Source of the DNA: Hymenopus coronatus
Taxonomy: Eukaryota; Arthropoda; Insecta; Mantodea; Hymenopodidae
Direction of reading: 5' to 3'
Assembly (NCBI GenBank): GCA_030762935.1
Contig: CM060897.1
Coordinates: 107,226,176-107,290,175 of the forward strand
Length of the DNA stretch: 64,000 nucleotides
A program made the translations under genes and the position numbers. The first letter of the stretch is position 1; every line of letters begins with the position of its first letter. Under the pieces are notes generated by a model. It had not been told where the DNA came from and ran no database searches. It saw nothing but the letters and a program-made list of their open reading frames with translations. Below, one piece after another: positions 1 to 11,915 of this stretch.

Positions 1-864
1 TATTGTTTATTTTAATTGCCAAAAGCATATTGCTGTGCTACATTCTTTGTGTCACACTACTTAAAAGTTGGACCAATTGCATATAGTATTTTGTATACAT
101 GTCATTTTATATATAAGTAGAAAATTCCTTATTTGGTATCTTCAAATATTAGTATAGAATGAGAAATTAGCAAGTGTTTTCTATGTTTATCTATTATTTA
201 ATATTTTTCAGGATTATCTTATGGGAGCACAACTATTAGATTCAAGCTCACATAAACTCTGTCAGTGCCATAGGATATTGAGTAAAAATTTCTTTCATTA
301 AAGGACATTCAGGGTGCATCAATAATCCCAAAGTGGTCATGTATAACAGCCTTTCATAACTCACCAAAGAGGATAGAATATCAATAACTTCACCTTAAAA
401 ATAAAAATTAGTTGTAGCCCCTAAACCCTCCTCCACCCCCAGAAAAGATTATCTTGGTCTACATATAAGTAGTAATTCCACAGATATCTAGGAACCTAAG
501 GACAACTTGCAAAACGTAAGTAATGATAGCAATGTAAAACAAGTTTAGCTTTTATGTACTTCATAAGTGCTAATATTGCTGTAGGTGATATAATTTTGAG
601 ATTTAAATACACTAATGGAAGGGTAATCACCAAAATCTTCATAAATGATCCGAACTATAAAAATGAATGTAATGCTAATGCAATTTCTTTTTTGCTTGAT
701 AACCATTTTCAGCAGCAAATGTAGTCCTTTAAATTTTACACTCTTAGAATTTATATTTTCTTGTTTTTGCACATTTGAATATTTCATGATAAAAAACTGG
801 AAGAACTGAAGCAAATACTTCAAAAATATATTGTATGCATAGATGAAACATAAATGCATAATTT

Positions 865-867
<3 letters not shown>
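1..867. other. AT-rich DNA, no gene seen
   Basis: The stretch is AT-rich with short homopolymer runs and no ORF that resembles a protein. I see no repeat family in it that recurs elsewhere in the window. Confidence 0.6.
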
Positions 868-963
<96 letters not shown>

Positions 964-991
964 TCTCTCCCTCTCTCTCTCTCTCTCTTCT

Positions 992-1036
<45 letters not shown>
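868..1036. repeat. (CT)n microsatellite, about 169 bp
   Basis: A nearly pure CT dinucleotide tract on the + strand (GA on the other), with a few interruptions (CCC, TTC) in its second half near 959-995. It generates long Ser-Leu and Glu-Arg translations in several frames, which are artefacts. It ends in CACAGATATACAC. Confidence 0.98.
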
Positions 1037-1038
<2 letters not shown>

Positions 1039-2794
1039 GATATACACTTTTTTAGCATTTAAAGAATTATGCATGTTTTCCTTCTTCTTTCTCTGAATGT
1101 GGTTTTTGTTTTTATTTCTTTTCTTCAGGCATTAACATTTTCACTGGATATTTCAATAAAAGGAATGTGTGAGTGAAAGTAATACTTCTAAGAAAATAAT
1201 TTGTCATTCAATTTTCTTTTGTGCAACCTACAGCCCATCAGGTTTTCATTCAAGGTAAGTAATTGAGACCCTGGAGGTAAAAAGGTTGCAAAGATGGCTT
1301 CTGGATTGATCTGTCATAGTTGATTCATGTTATGACAGTCACTTACTTTGTAGATGCATGGTTTGATACAACAGCCTTCTAAAAATAACTGTGGCACTCC
1401 TCCCTCACACAATTTTTTTGTATAAATGATGGTTTGGAATGATGGGGAGTAATGATCTGTGTTCCTGTTATACAGATGGTTTAGTAAATAACTATTGAGT
1501 TGAAAAGAAAGATATTTTAAAGGTTTAATGATATTGTGGTTTAAAATCATGTTACTTGTCTCAATTGTTAAAATAATTGATGTAGGAAGTCTCCTGGTTA
1601 TGGAATTTTATATTGCTTATTGGGAGTGTATCTATGCTCTTTGGAGGATTACAATCACCTGTTTAGAGACAAGCAATATATTTAATTTGTCAATTCCATT
1701 TAAAAATATTGAAAGAAATTTCAAAATTGATGTCCACATCTCATACTAACCATAAGAAATACAATAACATAACAGGCTTCTATTCAAAATAGAATAAAAA
1801 CATCTGCAATGGCTTTCTATTCCAATTTTATTCATGTGAACTATTTTTCCACCTATACTTAGGTGCTAAGCAAACTATGAATAAGAATGTTTTACTAACT
1901 TCTCTAACACAACTATAATACTATTTGTACCGTAGGTATAGGACAACTTCCTGACATAGATTCTAACATAGCTTTTAAATCTTGGGGGCTTTGGCAGTTG
2001 ATAAAAACAAATTCTGGATTAAAAAACAAATAAAATATATACCTAGGGTTGAAGCTACTTCATGCACCAAATTAAGAATATAGGTATATATCAGTGAGAT
2101 GGCTAAAATGATTTGTGTGAGTGTTTTTCTTATATTGTAGTTTTGCAAAAAAGAAGCATTTAAATTGCTATGTATTTGGCACTAGTTATCACTAATGTTA
2201 CTGGTAAGTGCTCCTTGCATGGCCAGCAGGTTGTCGGCAGTTATGATGGTGTGAAGGAAGGTCATGCACACACCTCTAATGTAAAAAAGAGCTCTGCAAG
2301 TGTCAATGCCTACTACTTATGCGAGGTCATTGGAGTAAACATGTTTGAAGTTTTGCTACTGTTGCTTGCTTTTACACTTATCATGCAGAATATTCTCACA
2401 TATGACACATCGAGTACTATCATGCTGTGTATATTCTTGGAAAAATAAAGATATGTACAAATGATTGACCACAGAACAGAGGAGTCACCTTGGTTCTTGA
2501 TCCAATGCAGAAACTTTATGCTTACCAACCCCAGGAGGATCAGATGAGGTTAAGAAACCACAAGAGGCTATAGGTCACACAGCTAACGATATGCAATGAT
2601 TCCAAACTTGATGGCTTGTTCACACCAACAGTCTTCTCAGAGTGGATTGCCATCTGCCAGGGCCAAGGAAAACTTTCCAATGGGCAAACATTAGTGTCGT
2701 CTATGCCATACCAAGAAACTGCACAGCGCCGAAGCCTATCTGAAACATGAAAGGAGAAGTGAAATGATAGTATACACAGAAAGGAAATTTGTGG
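1037..2794. other. AT-rich DNA, no recognised gene
   Basis: A 92-codon ORF at 2,170-2,448 (+) and the less AT-rich stretch at about 2,460-2,750 have somewhat more complex composition and may be old repeat or transposon sequence. I could not match either to a family. Confidence 0.45.
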
Positions 2795-2910
2795 TAGATT
2801 TCACTTAGCAAACCAGGGAAAACCATGAAAAACCCTTACTTAGAATGGCTGGCCCCAGGAATTGAACTCAGGACCTCATGAAGAAAAAGCCTTGATCATT
2901 TCCGAAGAGC
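2795..2910 (-). mobile_element. SINE-B copy, degenerate
   Basis: The order of motifs on the + strand is a GGGAAAACC-type block near 2,816, a diverged CTTACTTAGAATGGCTGGCC block, then GGAATTGAACTCAGGACC at 2,858-2,875. The last is the reverse complement of a tRNA-type B box (GAGTTCAATTCC). The same order recurs at 4.1, 39.6 and 43.4 kb, so this is the tRNA-derived SINE family called B here, in minus orientation and without its 3' half. Confidence 0.55.
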
Positions 2911-3794
2911 CATTTTGCTAGGTAAATGAAAGGTAAGGGAGTCTTGTTTAGAATGGGAAGCTCTAAAGCACAGAAAATGAGACAAATCTTTTAGGAGATG
3001 TTGCACATTTTCAGAGGGGATGAGCAGTGAAGGTGGGGAAAAGTGGAGGGAATTTAATGCATCTAAAAATGTCTCACTTCATCAAGAAGCCTGTTGAGAC
3101 CTCAATTAGAACACAGGAAAGAGCTAAATGTGAATATCATACTCAAAGTATATAAAGCTGCAACTAATGTATTTGATTAAAATTTGAAATGCGGGTTTGT
3201 AAATAATTAAAACATTTTTCTAGATTTATTTTCTAGTTGTGCATCATAAAATTGGCATATATAGTTTATGCATCAGTTTGTTGCTCTAGCACACATTTTA
3301 GTTACACAAAACACGTTTTGCAGCTATTGTTAAATCAGCACAACAGCCAAAGCTTGCAATTGTGCAATGAGTAACCATCATCACATGAATCAGTGATTCA
3401 GTATTCATCCAGAAACCAATTTTTGCAGCATTTTAGCTCCAATACTTTATAAGCATTTAGGGAGCTATGAGAAAAGATGTTTAAGTGATGAGGTTCGTAA
3501 TGTGCTCTGCATAGATGGCTGCTATGTTTATAGACTTTATAAGAAAAAGGTTTAAAAGTTAGAAAATGTATGTTCACTCTGATCTTCAATTGCTCTAATC
3601 TATGGCACATGTCTGATTTATACATTACTATCCACAGATCTAAGAAATGTGCCTATAGTTGACATGTTTCCAGAGCAACAGGCATTGTACTTCTTTCCTC
3701 CTGAAGCAGCAAACTGTGAAGCATTTCTGTCTTAAAACATTGTCAGCTGGCTGCAAGAGGTTGATAAAAAATCCTCCTAATGATTACAGAGATC
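2911..3794. other. AT-rich DNA, no gene seen
   Basis: I see no recognisable coding sequence or repeat family. The minus-strand ORF at 3,398-3,625 has no protein-like character. Confidence 0.5.
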
Positions 3795-3930
3795 CTTTTT
3801 ACTCTCTCTACTGAGTACAAAGTGTATAGATAGAGAAAGTATTACTTTCCATCCAAAAGTTTGACACAAGATTTCACCAAAAATACATGTGTTAGGGTCC
3901 CCTGTATTAAAAAACAGCTTTTGAAGTAAA
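3795..3930 (+). repeat. R780 repeat fragment
   Basis: This matches the start of the ~780-bp R780 unit found in tandem at 58.8-61.6 kb. Shared blocks are a GTATAGATAGAGAAAGTATT-type start, CCAAAAGTTTGACACAAGAT, TTTCACCAAAAATACATGT and GGGTCCCCTG. Only the first ~135 bp of the unit is recognisable, so it is a truncated dispersed copy in the same orientation as the 59-61 kb array. Confidence 0.75.
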
Positions 3931-4084
3931 TTTCCTTTAGACCCTGCTAGTGCATGCCATGCCTGAGCTACCATTACGGAATTGTCGATTAGAAGAAATC
4001 AAATTGTACTAATGCCCATTAATGAAATTATTTTTGTCTATAACATTTTATAAACTATTGATAAAACCAGGTATTAATATCCTT

Positions 4085-4325
4085 ATAATTTTAACATCCT
4101 TAATCCTGATAGGTCATGCTGGATGATGAATGAAATCTGTGAAATGATGCTCAAATGAGACCAGGGTTCATGGAGCTTAAAGTTGTTCCACATTTGTCTT
4201 TTCAGGATAAGGGAAAATCCAGGAAAGAGCCTTAACCAGCTAGCTCGCCCTGACCAAGATTTAAACTTGGGACCTTTTGAATATAAGGCAGATATGCTAC
4301 TCCTACACTACAAAGGCAGGCTAGA
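4085..4325 (-). mobile_element. SINE-B copy, near full length
   Basis: From the 3' end (left) the copy reads TTTTAACATCCTTAATCCTGATAGGTCA, GATGATGAATGAAAT, GATAAGGGAAAATCCAGGAA, CCTTAACCAGCTAGCTC, then the reversed B box AAACTTGGGACC, and finally TGCTACTCCTACACTACAAAGG. The copy at 39.6 kb has the same blocks in the same order and spacing. The tRNA-like head lies at the right, so the element is on the minus strand. Confidence 0.75.
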
Positions 4326-5261
4326 TTTATTTATTTTCACAATTTGTGAAGCTTTGTTTAGGAATGCTGGAAGATGCATAAGGAATCCTGATTTGTAGCA
4401 GTAGTGGGTGCATTTTAATATTTCAGACAGATCCTATGGTAGTTTAACTATGACATTTCAAACAGCTTTTTGCTGTGATGAATTTTATAGGAAAATAAAT
4501 GTAAGATATTGTTTTATTTTGCTATAGGCCTACATGCAAAAATCATACTGAAGTTTGCCTATTTAAAACTTATTTTTGCATGCTGTTGCTTCTTGAAGGA
4601 TATTTCAAGTAATGAAATAAATCGTTGAAAACAATGACCTAGTCAAAACCACAATTATATGTGCATTAAGTATATTTGTAATGTTGCTATTGTTAAAACT
4701 CTTCCATTTTATAATGCCTTGTGATCTAAAGCTATTGGAGAGCTTTATTAAAGAAATTTGAGGTTTTTGACCATCCTTCTAGGCACATCTATTTGTTAAT
4801 TTCCATGGCACCTTGTATTTAATTTTAAAAGTGTTCTCCCCTATCCACAATAAAACCTAAAAGACTCCAGCATGTATTTATGATCTATATATAAGGACTA
4901 ATAATGAATCAATAACTATTTTGAGGTTCTAGCTTTTTTACATTGGAAGGAAGAGTAAAGCATAGTTACAGGTGGAGAGAATGTAATTAGAATAGCTTTA
5001 GTAGTAATTAACACGTGTTTATAACAAACTTATAACTAAGTTTATTCCCAAAATGGGTTTTATGTGCACAGCTTGTTTCTCACCTTTTACATTCCAAAAT
5101 ATTTCATTTATTGTAGACAAATTGAAGATTAGATTGGACACATTTAAAAGTTCAAATTTTAATTGGAAATATCACCAGAAATTGCATATAACTTTAATAA
5201 TAATTCATCTCATGTGGACTAAATACATTCTTGATGTCCAATAAATTATTTTTTGTGGAGG

Positions 5262-5480
5262 GGATTAATATCCTTTCAGTGGGTAGGTCATATTGAATAG
5301 TGAAAACTATGAAATGAAAAGTAGTTAATATGTGCCCAACTTAAGAGCATAAGAGTTATAAAATATTTATCCCCATAGAATATGGGAAAACTGTCCTGTT
5401 AATCACCCATGTAAAATTTGAAATCAGCCCTCTATATATGAGATAGACATGCTACCATTGCTACAGAGATGAACAGGCAG
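5262..5480 (-). mobile_element. SINE-B-like copy, strongly decayed
   Basis: The order AATATCCTTTCAGTGGGTAGGTCATATTGAA, then GGGAAAACTGTCC, then GAAATCAGCCCTC and GAGATAGACATGCTACCATTGCTACAGAGAT parallels the better copies at 4.1 and 39.6 kb. The B-box region is eroded. The family call rests on block order rather than on any long exact match. Confidence 0.4.
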
Positions 5481-6959
5481 TGAAATAATCAGGGCTCTAC
5501 TTTTAGAAAAAAATTTAGGGGAATGCTTAATTGATAAACATGAATTTGAAATTTTCCCCTTAAGAAGAAGAATGTGGCGATATTAACAATAATCTATGTA
5601 GTACACCTAAAAAAATAAATCACAGCATCTTTCAAATGAGCATCAGATTTATCCTCTGAATTATACTCAAGCAGCATATATTTTAAAAGTTTGCATTTAC
5701 CCATTCTGTATTTTTTGGTAGTTTTTTGATACTTCCTTTAGATTTTGCCATAATCTCATTTTTGACAAGTATATGTTTACCAGCAGGTGTCTGTGAATCA
5801 GCATGTTCAGTCAGGTTATCTTTCCATTCATGTATTATCACTGGAGGTCTCTGTTTCAAACAGCTCTAACAGTTTTTATTGTATTTCCTCTTTGCACCTT
5901 ATGGAAAGAAGCAGAGTTCAGTATATGATTTAGTCTTGGGAGTCATTTCTTAGTGCTTCAACACCCAGTATTTACTTTCTTTATGTGTAAGTTGAGAAAA
6001 AAAAAGTTAAGCTTATGCTAACTATACTCTCAGTTTTAATTTGGGCGATATTCAAAGATTAAAACATCTGTTGTTAAGCTCCTAAAATTAGATTAATTAT
6101 TACTATGCTTATTGTATCTAGTAATTAATATGGGCTCATTAAATTTTCTATATGACTGTGAATGCATGATTATTGTGTTTTCAAACTTTTGTGCTCTCTA
6201 AAGACAACCGCCAACTATCCCCTAGAAAAAGAGCCTTAATTTAATTGAATTACTAAATTGCAATTTTGTTTAAAGAAAACTTGGCAAATGGTTGCATTTC
6301 ACTTTCTTCCATAGCTTGACAGTAGCTTATCTGCAGCAAGCTGTGATATCATTATGTAAAAATTTAGATTATTTGTACAGTGACCACAAAGCTGCAACAT
6401 GATTAACTGATTAATGTTTACATTTTGCAAGATCAATTAATAGGTTTAATCCATGCCCAAAAGATAGACACTTGATCATTATACCATTTGCAAACCTAAA
6501 TTACATACTCTTTTAATACTAAGCTGCTGTTGTTGTAAAACATTCTAAAGGATATCATTCCTTTGTGTATTATCATGATTTCTATTTTACTTTCTTCATG
6601 TGTTCCATTTCCTTAGTTGAGGTACTACTACTGTCATTATGTTGGAGAACTGTGGTGCAGTAGAGCAGATAGATGAGGTTGCAATGTCAGTTATTCTCTC
6701 TTTCCAAAAGAGCCAGTTGTTTTCTGACAATGTAACCAGAACTATGATGTCTGTTGTGAAGGTAATTTGAATGTGTGTGCCCAGAACTTGAAAATGTTGC
6801 AGTTTGAGTAATGAGCAAACAAATTTTGTGACAAATTGTGCAAATGATAAAATTAGTTTACAATGCAGTGCTATGTTTTGAGACACCAACATTTTTTGCA
6901 GGGGAGAGTTTGGAGGATAATGATTGTATGGCCACAAACAATTTGAAGTGAGTACAAGA
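5481..6959. other. AT-rich DNA; possible eroded 5' part of a mariner
   Basis: No convincing coding sequence. The part from about 6,600 is less AT-rich and runs into the mariner fossil that starts near 6,960, so it may be its decayed 5' section. A 134-codon minus-strand ORF at 6,596-7,000 lies antisense to that region and looks fortuitous. Confidence 0.4.
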
Positions 6960-7570
6960 TCAAAGTATTTGTAGTGTTGGTGCATGCCAACCGCTCCCAA
7001 TTAATTGATGATCTCGCAGCAGCAACAGATATCAGCCATGGTACTTACCATGTGATTTTATCTGATGAGCTGAACATGTGCACATGGCATACTTCCTTGA
7101 GACAGTTGTCAGTAGTACTGACAATGAATCCAACATTTCTCAGCATGATGTTTTCTTTACCTTCTGAAGCTGAAATGACAATCAGCCATTGGAAATTTCC
7201 CCATTATTGTCATGATGAAAAAAATGCAACAAGATAGGTCAAATGGCAAAATTATGCTTGAATTTCTTTTTGACTCATTAGGAATTGCAAACAAGACCCA
7301 GTACAGCATGCTTGTCCAAGAGGATCTTATAAGGCAATAGGTCACCTTTCTGCCACACTCTTCGTAGTCACTTAATTTCACACAATGAGGTTTCTTCTTC
7401 TTTCCCCACTAGAAGCATGCTATAAATTATCACCCAAGGACATCATGACTATCATAGAAAAAGGTTCAGCATTTTTCTGCCAATATTTTGCAGTGGTTCC
7501 AATAGCAGGTATAACCAATGTGAGATGTGTATAGTAGCCAATAGTGACTATTTTGAGGAATAATATCAAT
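6960..7570 (+). pseudogene. Mariner-type transposase fossil
   Basis: Mariner transposases cut and paste their own DNA using an N-terminal helix-turn-helix region and a DDD catalytic core. Here the second HTH is readable at 7,029-7,078 (ISHGTYHVILSDELNM), close to the usual mariner ISHGSVH-I---L-M pattern. Further on, KIMLEFLFDSLGI at about 7,245-7,288 matches the core segment K-M---F-D--GI, and near 7,500-7,560 a piece ending NSDYFEE resembles the usual mariner C-terminus. The pieces sit in different frames with stops between them, and the N-terminal ~100 residues and most of the catalytic aspartates are not recognisable. I saw no terminal inverted repeats. It is an old, dead copy; the mariner call comes from motif order, not a search. 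Confidence 0.6.
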
Positions 7571-10319
7571 CTATGAGTGAAGATATGTGCATTCTGGTTC
7601 AGTTACACTCCAGGTACTATCCATGAATAAAATAACTCTACTGCATGCTTGAGATAAACATGGGGGAAGGAGGGTATTCTGTCGGAAGAGCACATTCATG
7701 TTTTAAACTAAGCACATCTTATATGACTTGAAGTTTAATTAACACTAATATTATTTTCTATTTCTGGTTAAACAGAGACAAAAGTTTCCTAGTTCCTGAT
7801 TCTCTCTTCTGCTGAAACATTGTTAAATATTCACCCGTTGTTACTTTAGAACTTATGAAAAATCATATGCATATTATGCTCTTTTGTTCTTTTTAACATT
7901 CATGCATATAGAGGATTGCCATTATTATTTTCCAAAAACAGTTTCTCTGTTACTGCCTCCTCTTGTTCTTTCCATTGATCTCTTTGTTTGTCAATGCCCA
8001 ATGCAGACGTAGGTAAGGTTTTTATCATACAATTGATATGGTCTTTTTATTTCCTTTGGTAAACACCTACTTCTGTAATTACATTTTGTTGGCCAGTTTA
8101 ACATGAACATTATTTCTGATATAGTCTGTTCTGGATGCTCTTGAGTTGTAATAAACTCAGTTTTCTATTTTTTGTTTCTTTATTAAACTACTCGTTCTAG
8201 AGCACTTTATAACATTAAACATAGTTGTGAATTTTTAGATCTGATCTACCGAGATTATGGAAAAGCAAAGAATGGAATTCTTGTTGTACACATATTTCTT
8301 CTACTACATTTATTTTAAAATGCAGTTCATATTAAATGGGAATTACAGATGTCATTTTGAACCACTATTGAACATAACGCATGTATCTTTGCAACACTAT
8401 CATAAGTTGTAGTTTAGGAAGCATTAACTTTATTGAGAGAGAGAGAGAATCATGCTATTAAGTGGTTACAAAGTACTTAATTACTAATTAGGTACATTAA
8501 TTCAGCATAGAATATTTCTCTGCAACATGTGGTTAAACATGACACTACTTAAACACAAAGGCACTTTGTTCCATGCACTGTAACAGTTTAACATATATGT
8601 GCATTTTTTTTAAAAAAAATTAGAGAAGGTGTAGGTATCATCCAGTGTGTTTTTCACTTGTACAGGGCATTGAAACTTCTGAGAGCAGAGAAAGTAACCT
8701 TTGCAGTTCATTTTAAATATGTGAGTCTCTTGTTGCTATGTTGTGGTAACAGTAGTGAAAAAGAAAATGTTTGAGACCATATTTTGGTGGCACAAGTATC
8801 CTGCTCAGTATAACGTCTACCAAAACTTCCATTTATTTCTACTGAAATAACACTCAGGCCATCTTGGCCAGAGGCCAGGGTTTTAACCACTTGCATGCTA
8901 TTGTAATGTATACAACTTGTGCACTACATGCTGGAATTGACAGCCTTTTATTTTGTCTTTAACAATGCAAGGTACTACATACTGAGAGATTTAAAAAAAA
9001 AAAAAATACTATTTTATACTTAGTAAATAAAATTGAAAGCACAATGAAAACACACATCACCTTGACAAAAGTGGTCATAATAGTTAATCTTCTGGGACTT
9101 TCCTTTATGTTTTTCGTTTTGCTTAACTAAATAAAAATAAATAAAACAGAAACTACTGAGGTTTTTGCTATTTAATTTTCATAGGAGCTAAAGACAGTAA
9201 CAAGCGGTATCGGTGGTGGTGGGGTGGCTTTGTTGAAAGTATTAATAGGAATACTTTTAAGGGCATAAAGTACATACACAAATGCTGTTTCCTTAGTATA
9301 CTGCATATATTTAAACTTCCCAGTTGCATATGTTTGTTATATAATGGAGCAATTCCACAAAAAATGAAAACAATATGAGACAATTAAATTCCACCTAAGT
9401 GAGACATTCTATATATGAAATGAAGCATGTAAAGTTCTATTTTTTTTTTTTTTTTTTTCTGAAATAGACATATTTTATATAATATTAAGTAGTAAAATTT
9501 TATAGAACATGCCAGAAATTTTTCCTTTGTTCAAGTAAGCGTTTATAGTTAAAACAAGATGTTTATAATCACATATTTTTTTCTGCACATTGTTTGAAGA
9601 TTTGTTGATATTTTGCAGTAGTGTATTAAAGTTACTAAATTATGTTGTGCCTAAAGCAATATTTTTGCACCATTTGCAATATGTTTTATCTATTAACATT
9701 TGTTAATTAAAATGTATGCAGCAGACATCTATGTAGTATCATACAGTGTTTAGCTTAAATTGTTTGGCTAGCAGCAGCTGGAATACCCATTTATTCTGCT
9801 TTCTTTAAAAATGAAGATTGATGGATTAATTTTTATTAGCAATAGAAAAATGTTTTGCCAATAGCTTCTTTTGTGTTGTAGAGAAAAGCCCCTTGTTTTG
9901 AATGTAAGGATGTTTAACCCTGCACAATACAAGTTATTGTGTTTTACTTTCGTATTAATCGTGCTAAGTATAATTTTGTAATCTGAATCATTACACTCTG
10001 TACTATGAACATTTTTGGAATGCATTAAACTTGCACATTACATTTTAGGCTTGGCATATAATTTTGTTCATTGCTTTATATAAGAAAAGGCTCTACTGTA
10101 GCACCTATGAAGGAATATACCAGAAAACCAAAAACTGGAAATAACCACAGATGTTAGAGATGGCTAGATGAAAGAGAATGGTTTACAAATTAAGATTTAG
10201 GATAACAGGCACAGCCAGAGAAAAGATTGGATACCCCATTTGCATGATATGATGAGCACAGCTCACAAGTATGTGCTGATCAATAAAACTACTGATATAT
10301 ACATTTTAGCTAATATTCA
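7571..10319. other. AT-rich DNA, no gene seen
   Basis: The stretch contains short homopolymers, including an A run at about 8,994-9,006 and a T run at about 9,441-9,459, and a short GA run near 8,437-8,448. I found no protein-like ORF and no family shared with the rest of the window. Confidence 0.5.
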
Positions 10320-10955
10320 AAGGTTCTCTGTGTGCTTAAGATTAATGAAGAGAAAAATTAATGTGTTTGGTACTGTGAGAGCAAATATAACTCAATAAAG
10401 TGACAGATGGCAAGGGCGAATAATCTCATTTGAGCGTGCTGTGTATGAAGTGGAAAAGGTGTTTAATTTTTATGAAACATGAAGCTCATAATATTTCAGC
10501 AACAGGCAAGCTGAGAAGGAGGAAAGATAAGATACCAAGAAGGAGATAAAGAAACCAAAATGTGCCTTTAAGTACCAGGAGTAAATGGGAGATGTGAATT
10601 TGTAAGATCAGATGACAGTTTTGTTTCCTAAAATGCGACACAGTGAGACACATACATATTTAATTGTTTCACAAGGCAACTGTAAAGAAAAAGACCACTA
10701 CACTGACTTCAGAACCAATGTTGCTTATTACATACTTTGAAGTGTTCAATATCAGAGATTGGCCTTCACCACAGGCACATTTTAGCTGTAGACAAGAAAG
10801 GAAAAAATGGTACAAAAAGATGCATTGTGTGTTACAGTAGAGTGAAAAATAGCAAAAATGCTTGGCAATACAAAAGTGTTGTACCACTCTTCATTTGGAG
10901 AACTGTTTTCAGATCTACCACACTCAAAAATCATGTTAGGCTACAAAAATTGCTG
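10320..10955 (+). pseudogene. piggyBac-type transposase fossil, C-terminal half
   Basis: piggyBac transposases (DDE_Tnp_1_7 family) end in a Cys/His-rich zinc-binding domain. In order along the + strand I read KINVFGTVRANI at 10,347-10,390 (family pattern K-YA-GTVR-NR), then KKPKCAFKYQE followed by MGDVN and DQM at about 10,548-10,615 (family pattern KP--V--YN--MGGVD--D), then KNGTKRCIVCYSR at about 10,803-10,845. After a frameshift comes ENCFQIYHTQKSC at about 10,898-10,936, the usual C-terminal CF-IYHT motif. One expected zinc-ligand Cys reads as Trp. The pieces fall in several frames with stops, and the N-terminal half with the first catalytic Asp is missing or too eroded. No TTAA-flanked ends were identified. 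A second, separate C-terminal fragment of this superfamily lies at 33.0 kb on the minus strand. Confidence 0.72.
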
Positions 10956-11114
10956 CATCAATGCTTATAGTATTATACATGCAAAATTTCAAGAAAGAAA
11001 TTATATTTGTTGATTTTTGTATACATTTTCAAACTTCACAATACACTCTTGTAGCTGTACAATTCAAATTTCTGAACTAACCATGAGAGTATTAAAATAC
11101 GATCGAATGGTTTA

Positions 11115-11150
11115 TTGAAGAAGAAGAAGAACAAGAAGAAAAGGAGGAGA
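11115..11150. repeat. Imperfect (GAA)n tract
   Basis: GAA triplets with AAC and AAA interruptions pass into GGAGGAGAGG. It lies about 150 bp downstream of the piggyBac fossil. Confidence 0.85.
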
Positions 11151-11871
11151 GGGGTACATGTATAACACAAAGGAGTGTTAAATTACCATAGGTGGCATTA
11201 AAGTAAATTCAAGAAGGGTTCTCAGATGATTATTGCACAAACGATACGCCCAGTTATAAACTTCAGAAGTAAATACCAGTATATATATTCTACATAATGA
11301 GCTTGGAACTGTAAAGTTAAAAGGGCAAAGAATGTCTGCATTTTGAAAAATAAGAACTCAACTGAAAATATTTTAGGAAAACTAAAACCATTTTCTTTTC
11401 CACTTCAAAATAGCTGAAGGGATACAAGCTTATAAAAATAAGCTTTAAATATCAGCACCAGAAACTCCATAAGCTTTCTGGCTAAAGGTCTGAAGTGAAA
11501 TCTCAATTAGAAAGAGGAGAGATTATTGGGGAGATAGTTGATGAACTAAAACACAGTAATATATGTAATAAAAATTTGTGAAAAAGGTTGTACATAAGCA
11601 CATATGGCCAGAAAAAATGAGATGCAAGTTATTTCAATTGTGATAAAAGTGTTTTGAAAAAGAGCCTTGTATTGATTTCAGAGAATAGTTTCTAAACTAA
11701 TAAACTTCTTGTCATAGTAATATGCTTAAACTGTTCTGTTGTGTTGATAGTTGTGCTAATTGGATTGGTAAGTTCATTTGGAAAATTAAATAATTGGCTT
11801 ATATAGGTCTCTGTAAGAATTGGTTAACTAATAGTTCTCATGACTTATTTTTATTCTGATTGTTTAGTTGT
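11151..11871. other. AT-rich DNA, no gene seen
   Basis: No ORF or repeat of note. Confidence 0.5.
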
Positions 11872-11915
11872 TTTTCTTCTTCTTCTTCTTCTTCTTCTTC
11901 TTCTTCTTCTTCTTC
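11872..11915. repeat. (CTT)n microsatellite
   Basis: About 14 uninterrupted CTT triplets on the + strand. This is the reverse-complement motif of the GAA tract 760 bp upstream. Confidence 0.95.

Noticed and set aside
744..1096. Several overlapping ORFs over the CT tract
   Set aside because: They are translations of a microsatellite (Ser-Leu or Glu-Arg repeats) and not genes.
6596..7000. 134-codon minus-strand ORF
   Set aside because: It is antisense to the region leading into the mariner fossil and has no motif of its own.
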